Part shown: one piece after another, positions 59,236-64,000 of the stretch
Numbering within the stretch: position 1 is the stretch's first letter
How the letters are laid out: every line of letters begins with the position of its first letter
NCBI GenBank assembly: GCA_015345905.1
Contig: JADDTR010000004.1
Coordinates: forward strand, 868,001 to 932,000
Direction: 5' to 3'
DNA length: 64,000 nucleotides
DNA from: Aotearoamyces nothofagi
Lineage: Eukaryota; Ascomycota; Leotiomycetes; Leotiales; Tympanidaceae
Made by a program: the position numbers and the translations under genes
The notes under the pieces: model-generated
Databases searched by the model: none
What the model was told of the DNA's origin: nothing
What the model saw: only the letters and a program-made list of their open reading frames with translations

Positions 59236-60654
59236 TATATACACTCTATATATACCTTATACACAGTATATAGGCACGCACGCATACATGACACCCCCGG
59301 ACTTCCGGACTCCCCGGCTCCCGGGGAGAGGCGGGCAGAACCCAGTTCAGTGGCCCGAGGGATTATGCCATTGGCCCTTTTGCCTGAGGCCGGGGCCGGC
59401 ATGGGTATAGATAGGCCCTGATCACCTGGGGTAATAACATAATCACCTCCGTAATACAGGTCCGAAACCTCTCGCATCATTCATATCTGTACCTTGTGCA
59501 CTCTATTGAAGAGCTTGAATCTTGCGAGGAATGGACAAGGCGGCGACGTGACATACTGCATCTACGGAGCCACCTCCGCCCAAGCACGCTCCTTCATGTA
59601 CGGCATCTGTTGAGGAAGCTATTGAACAAGGTAACTTACGTTGCATCGAGACTATAGTGTGTGTTGGTGCTCAGCTTCCAGCCTGGCCGAGTCCCCGTGA
59701 TGACGAGCAGCGACTGGGGATCTCTTCATGGCGGAGTCCGCTCGAGCCCGGAAACCTCCTATGACGTCGCGACATTACCGTATGGAGGAATTTCGTTTCA
59801 TCGGGGGCATGGGCAACATGGCGACTCCAAGCCGAGCCCTCGTATTGCTTCGTTTCCCGAGGGGGCTATCCTTTGCCAGATACATACATACACCTCCTGC
59901 ACACGCAGCAACGCACATCATCCCAGGATCAACCCCACAACTGCCTCTTCTTAGATGCTCCCCCGGGGCTTGTCAGCCGTACTTGTCTCAGGTAAAATAA
60001 GGCACGAAGGTGCTTCATGTTCAATTGCCTGCCATACTGTACACAGTGGTTCTTGAAGACTGAATGGGAACCCGGGTACAAGTATAGACTGCTTGGATTC
60101 TTGAGCACGATATCTCTTGCCTCGGCTTTTTCCCTCTCCAGACCCCAACCCAAATGCTCGGCGCATGTGGAGCTCTAGAGGTCTCGCCAACGACCCAGGC
60201 CAATACAGTAGTTCAAATGCTTCCTCAACGTCGGTGCTGCTTTAGCGATCAATCCGAAGAACTTCAAGAGCAGTTCAAGACCGCCGAGTTCATGTCAACG
60301 GCCTTCTTGTGACTGTTCTCAAGGAATATACCCATACCCACGAGACCGCTCTGTTCGACATTGCACACACCATCTTCTCTCGTAGTGCCACGCATTAAGA
60401 TTCGATAGCTACACTTGCAGAGACAAGATAGCTGGTTGATTGCCTCCAAGCGCCTAGGCCGACTAGGCCATCGTTCATCAACGTAGTTCAATAATCTAGG
60501 TAAATCCACTCTGTAGATCGGCATTCCTACATACCCTGTACAGCCATCCATATTCCACACTAGAAATCTAGACCAACAGAGGCTATTTACATGTCCAAAG
60601 CCTCGAGCTATGGAAAATTCTTTGTGCAAAGTCGATGTCCATGATTTGATCCCA

Positions 60655-60735
60655 ATCCTGATCCCAATCCCAATACCAATACAAACACCCAATACCAATA
60701 CCAAAACCAAACCCAAACCCAAAACCAACACCGCC
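60655..60735. repeat. CCAATA / CCAAAC hexamer-like repeat
   Basis: About twelve imperfect units (CCCAATACC, AATACCAATACC, AAACCC) run next to each other. The minus-strand frame through it reads as alternating Gly-Ile/Val-Leu, which is a repeat artefact. Confidence 0.8.
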
Positions 60736-60827
60736 CATTTAACCGCCCAATGCCATAATACCCAAGAAAACATTACCTGCGAGCATTGATCGCAATATGT
60801 TTCCCCCCCTTAACAAAGAAATGTAGG

Positions 60828-62383
60828 CTATGTAAGCGTTTCCTTTCGTTCTCCATCCGACTTAAGCTTAAACGTGTCTGCTAGGCCCGGAAATGCAGTC
60901 ATAAATGCGGGTCCGAGACTCCAGTTCTCCAGTCGCCTGAGATGCCGCTCAAATACAGGATTGATCATGAGCTCATCATTATCAGGAGCGCTGAGCAACG
61001 TATCGGTTGGCTCATACATCCAGTTCAAGCTCAACGTCGTCGTGAAGGGGACGAAAAAATTCCCAAATTGGTATTCATGCAAACTGTAATGTAAAACGAG
61101 CCTATCCCGCATCCGCGGCCATGGTAGATGGTCGACCCAAGCTGGATGGGGTGTGAAGAGCTGTGAGGGCCGTGGTGTCATCCACTCCGGCAGCCGGTCG
61201 TAGTTTTCTTGGGTGGGCGAGATTTGCCAGCGCATGACAAGGAACATAATATAGAGGACGGCAACTTTTTCGGGAAGACCCGAGATATCAGGAAATGTCC
61301 CAAGGATATCAATGAAGACTTTGGAAAGTGGATGAGTGTGTGCACTGCGCGAAGGGTTAAGGAGTGATGAGACGCTTGGATATGCCGGCCCAACCAGCTT
61401 GGGTGTTGCCACGCCGTCGGCGGCTTGTTGCTGCCGATCATGGAGGAAGTCAAGTAGTATGCTGTCTAAAGGACAAGTAGGTGCGCCGTTTCGTATAGGT
61501 GCTGCATGCGCCGCGATCTCGTGGCTATCATTGCCCGCAGCATAGTCCATCCGCGGGGAGCCATCATTTCCCTGATACGTTGCTCCGCTGTTCTCATATT
61601 TCGTTGCTGCTAGATGATGAAGGGCTGTCGTCGGACTTTGGCAGGCGTGGATCCCATTTGGTATCTTGTTGATCCGTTGTGTACCGTCAAGGAGGAAATC
61701 AAGCCCTAGTCGCTCCGGGCCCATATCTAAACCGTGCGCAAGGTCGTGTCTTTGCTGGCTGAAAGCCCTCGACTGAATATGGAAGGCTCGACCATCAGTT
61801 GATATCAGGCCAGTTCCACCCTGCCAGGGAGCCGCAATCCCAGTAGCATTTGGGGATGAGACACTTGTTGGAGTGGTAGGATTGTGATTCGAAGAAGAGC
61901 CTGGTCTGTTCGGCATATAAGACTGAGCGGGCGAAGAGTACGGCCCGTCGATTGCTAAGGAGAAGTCAGCAATATGTAAAACGGAATAGGGACAAGTGGC
62001 TACTTACCATGTACTTGTTGCTGTCCGAGAACAGGTTGGATCATTGACAAAACCGTTGCCAGCCTTTTCCTGATGTCTGCATTCTCGGCCTCGACAGCTT
62101 CCTTCTGCCTGATAGCATGCTGTAGTTCTTGATATGGTTGCTGCGACGTCAGGTCGTGAATTCTTCTCTCAAGAGTCTCAATCTGATTCTTGGTGCGCTC
62201 TCTGATAGCCCTCTGCGCTTCCCTATCATTTGCCCGTTTCTTAGCCAATTGCTCTGGGGTTAGATTGGCAACGCCTCTTGAACTTGCAGTTTGTCCACGT
62301 CGCTTCTTAGCATCTGTGGACTCTGGCGACGCCTCGCCGATATCATCGGAGATTTCCCGCTTGCCTGGATGTGTAGGATCCAT
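60828..62383 (-). CDS. bZIP transcription factor with DUF3425
   Basis: Nuclear DNA-binding protein of the large Pezizomycotina group pairing an N-terminal bZIP with a C-terminal DUF3425. Two exons (62383-62008, 61954-60828; intron 53 nt) give 500 residues. The basic region LAKKRANDREAQRAIRERTK (47-66) contains the N-x-x-A-Q-x-x-x-R core, followed by a zipper-like helix to ~108. The middle is Ser/Pro/Gln-rich. The DUF3425 part (~288-425) includes PLSKVFIDILGTFPDISGLP and EWMTPRPSQLFTPHPAWVD. The ATG at 62383 is the first in frame. The target genes cannot be read from this window. Confidence 0.9.
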
Positions 62384-63154
62384 TGGAATGGCAGCGGGTA
62401 GTTGCTTCCCCACACAGTAGCGCTGGGATGCTCATGTAACGATTGGCGACGATCCCTAAAAAACAATCAAAGTGATTGTTTGTGTTTGTAGGGGCTCATT
62501 GGAAAGATGGGGGGGCGGGGATGCAACAGGTGTCATGTATTTCTTCAAGAGGCTTGACACTCGAGTCATGAACAAGAGCAGAGAGCGCCATGGTGCATCT
62601 TCGGCTGCACTTTCTCCACTGTCGCTACATCCAATTCGCCCAATGCTCCATCCTGCGCAACCCACTCGGTAATAAGTGTCCTGGTCGAATAATGAGATGA
62701 TGCGACCACTACAGGCACAACTTAATTATCCTATGAAGCGGTGTATCTACTTTGCTCCATTACCGTTTTACCTGGACATGTCTTTCTAGAAGGCGATGCC
62801 AGATAAAATTATATATAGATATCTAAGTTATAACTCATGAGTAAGATTTTATTCGACTAATATTAGCTGTAAGAAAGAAAGAAAGAAAGACAGATACATT
62901 GGTTCTAAAATGGTTGTCTTGTCTTAATGATAAGACTAGAGTTTGCCATCAGTCGCTGATATCGGGTTTACAGCACTAAAAGGGAAGTGATGGAATGTGT
63001 TTGGCGCAACGTCACTCAGCATACACAACGATGAGATGGAATAGTGGAAAGATTTAGAATATGATATAGGTTTGTCACATGCTTTCTATTTGTTACAAAG
63101 AGCCGCAGCCTATCTGGGCGTTGCTCTAATAAATGCAGCCACACCCCCACAAAC
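62384..63154. other. Intergenic: bZIP promoter, RPT6 3' flank
   Basis: A 771-bp space with a short GAAA microsatellite (62873-62889) and AT-rich sequence from ~62810 to 62870. No gene seen. Confidence 0.45.
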
Positions 63155-64000
63155 CTACTTCCATAACTTCCCAAGACTGATTTCCTTGTCGTCATGCTTG
63201 TTCAACACCTTTGCGGTTGCAAGATCGAAGTCCTCCTGAGTAACATGCACTCGGCGTTCTCTTAAAGCAAACATACCAGCCTCCGTGCACACACCCTTAA
63301 GCTCAGCCCCAGAGCATCCATTCATCTTCTCGGCGATTTTCGTCAAGTTGATTCCACGTGTCAGATTCATGCTTCTGCTGTGGATCCGTAGAATATCTGC
63401 TCTGGCTTCAACGGTTGGAGGTGGGAACTCGATCTTCCTGTCGATACGACCGGGTCTTAATAGAGCTGGGTCGAGGATATCGAGGCGATTGGTTGCCATA
63501 ATGACCTTGATGTTTTTCGTGGGCTCGAAACCATCGAGCTGATTGAGAAGTTCCAACATGGTCCGCTGGACTTCGGAGTCTCCACCTGAAGAGCCTTCTA
63601 CACGAGATGAACCAATAGAATCGATCTCATCCATGAAAATGATGGAGGGCGCATGCTCTCGTGCCATGACGAAGAGTTCTCGGACCATGCGAGAACCCTC
63701 ACCAATATATTTCTGGACCAATTCAGAACCGGAAACTCGAATAAACTTGCAATCAGTGTGGTGTGCAACTGCTCTTGCTAGAAGTGTCTTTCCCGTTCCT
63801 GGAGGTCCATATAGAAGGACACCTTTTGGCTGCGCTATTCCGAGAGATTCGAAAAGTTCTGGATGTTTGAGACCCAGCTCGATAACTTCTTTTATTTCCT
63901 TTATCTGCTGATCTAGTCCACCAATCATGTCGTAAGTGCTGTCTGGTACCTTTTCAACCATCATAAGGGATACTAGAGGATCTACTGATGACGGGAGCAT
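63155..64000 (-). CDS. RPT6: 26S proteasome regulatory ATPase Rpt6 (C-terminal part, cut by window edge)
   Basis: One of six AAA+ ATPases of the 19S base that unfold substrates into the proteasome core. Only the last 281 codons are present; the 5' part lies beyond base 64000. Visible motifs are the Walker A GPPGTGKT, Walker B IIFMDEID, the sensor/arginine-finger segment [20 protein letters not shown], and the C-terminal helix bundle ending [10 protein letters not shown]. The preceding block [20 protein letters not shown] and ending match Rpt6 better than Rpt1-Rpt5. No intron is needed in this part. Confidence 0.95.
   Translation of the reverse strand: MLPSSVDPLVSLMMVEKVPDSTYDMIGGLDQQIKEIKEVIELGLKHPELFESLGIAQPKGVLLYGPPGTGKTLLARAVAHHTDCKFIRVSGSELVQKYIGEGSRMVRELFVMAREHAPSIIFMDEIDSIGSSRVEGSSGGDSEVQRTMLELLNQLDGFEPTKNIKVIMATNRLDILDPALLRPGRIDRKIEFPPPTVEARADILRIHSRSMNLTRGINLTKIAEKMNGCSGAELKGVCTEAGMFALRERRVHVTQEDFDLATAKVLNKHDDKEISLGKLWK

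Larger units (their letters stand above)
56996..60827. other. Repeat-rich intergenic region upstream of the PTP gene
   Basis: A 3.8-kb space between the PTP start and the bZIP stop. It holds dense purine- and GT-rich microsatellites (57200-57900), GTAC palindromes (58000-58870), an AT-rich island (58900-59235) and a CCAATA/CCAAAA repeat (60655-60735). Frames such as 57610-58098 and 60264-60773 are explained by repeats or lack any domain. No gene is supported. Confidence 0.55.

Noticed and set aside
60264-60773. 169-codon minus-strand frame with an ATG and a hydrophobic N-terminus
   Set aside because: The hydrophobic stretch is a translation of the CCAATA/CCAAAC simple repeat; the remainder has no domain. 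I could not exclude a real short gene but found no support.
1-64000. tRNA genes, CRISPR arrays, operons, intact transposons or retroelements
   Set aside because: I looked for TTCGA/TTCAA T-loop contexts, regular spacer-repeat arrays and transposase or reverse-transcriptase motifs on both strands and found none that I could support. The RNase H found is the cellular RNase H1 with two hybrid-binding domains, not a retroelement part.

Overview
The window is nuclear DNA of a filamentous ascomycete (Pezizomycotina). The evidence is protein-coding genes with many short GT-AG introns (mostly 45-90 nt, CTAAC/CTGAC-type branch sites), fungal-only families (Vid28/Gid5, PHO80/PREG-type cyclin, CHZ1, bZIP with DUF3425, Nha1 antiporter, VTC) and long repeat-rich intergenic spaces. 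I cannot fix the class from sequence alone. I see no rRNA, tRNA, CRISPR array, intact transposon or secondary-metabolite cluster.

I support 19 genes. From left to right: an Mga2/Spt23-like membrane-anchored transcription factor (-), an Nha1-type Na+/H+ antiporter (-), RNase H1 (-), 6-phosphofructo-2-kinase/fructose-2,6-bisphosphatase (-), the tRNA deaminase subunit Tad3 (+), the GID ubiquitin-ligase subunit Gid5/Vid28 (-), a PHO80/PREG-like cyclin (+), a 728-residue protein I do not recognise (-), a VTC-complex SPX protein (-), NADH glutamate synthase Glt1 (-), Apc15/Mnd2 (+), the SNARE Bet1 (-), the histone chaperone Chz1 (-), Emc10 (-), a YDR109C-like FGGY kinase (+), nucleoporin Nic96 (+), a rhodanese-PTP tyrosine phosphatase (-), a bZIP factor (-), and the C-terminal part of proteasome ATPase Rpt6 (-), cut by the right edge. 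Gene models were built by hand: the CDS spans include introns, and intron positions are given in each entry.

This is a conserved housekeeping region, not an accessory island. Some neighbours share a theme: PHO80-like cyclin and VTC (phosphate and polyphosphate), and PFK2/FBPase2 and Gid5 (the glycolysis/gluconeogenesis switch). They are not operons and the proximity may be chance. The intergenic spaces hold the unusual material: a 2.1-kb AT-rich spacer with three diverged copies of a short repeat, a sharply bounded ~330-bp AT-rich island, many G/C-rich microsatellites, and recurring GTAC-centred palindromes.

The points most worth a second look are the last intron of the Mga2-like gene, which decides whether the protein has its membrane anchor; a PPxY ubiquitin-ligase docking motif just before that anchor; a possible non-AUG mitochondrial form of RNase H1; a 13-nt microexon in CHZ1; and the unknown 728-residue protein.
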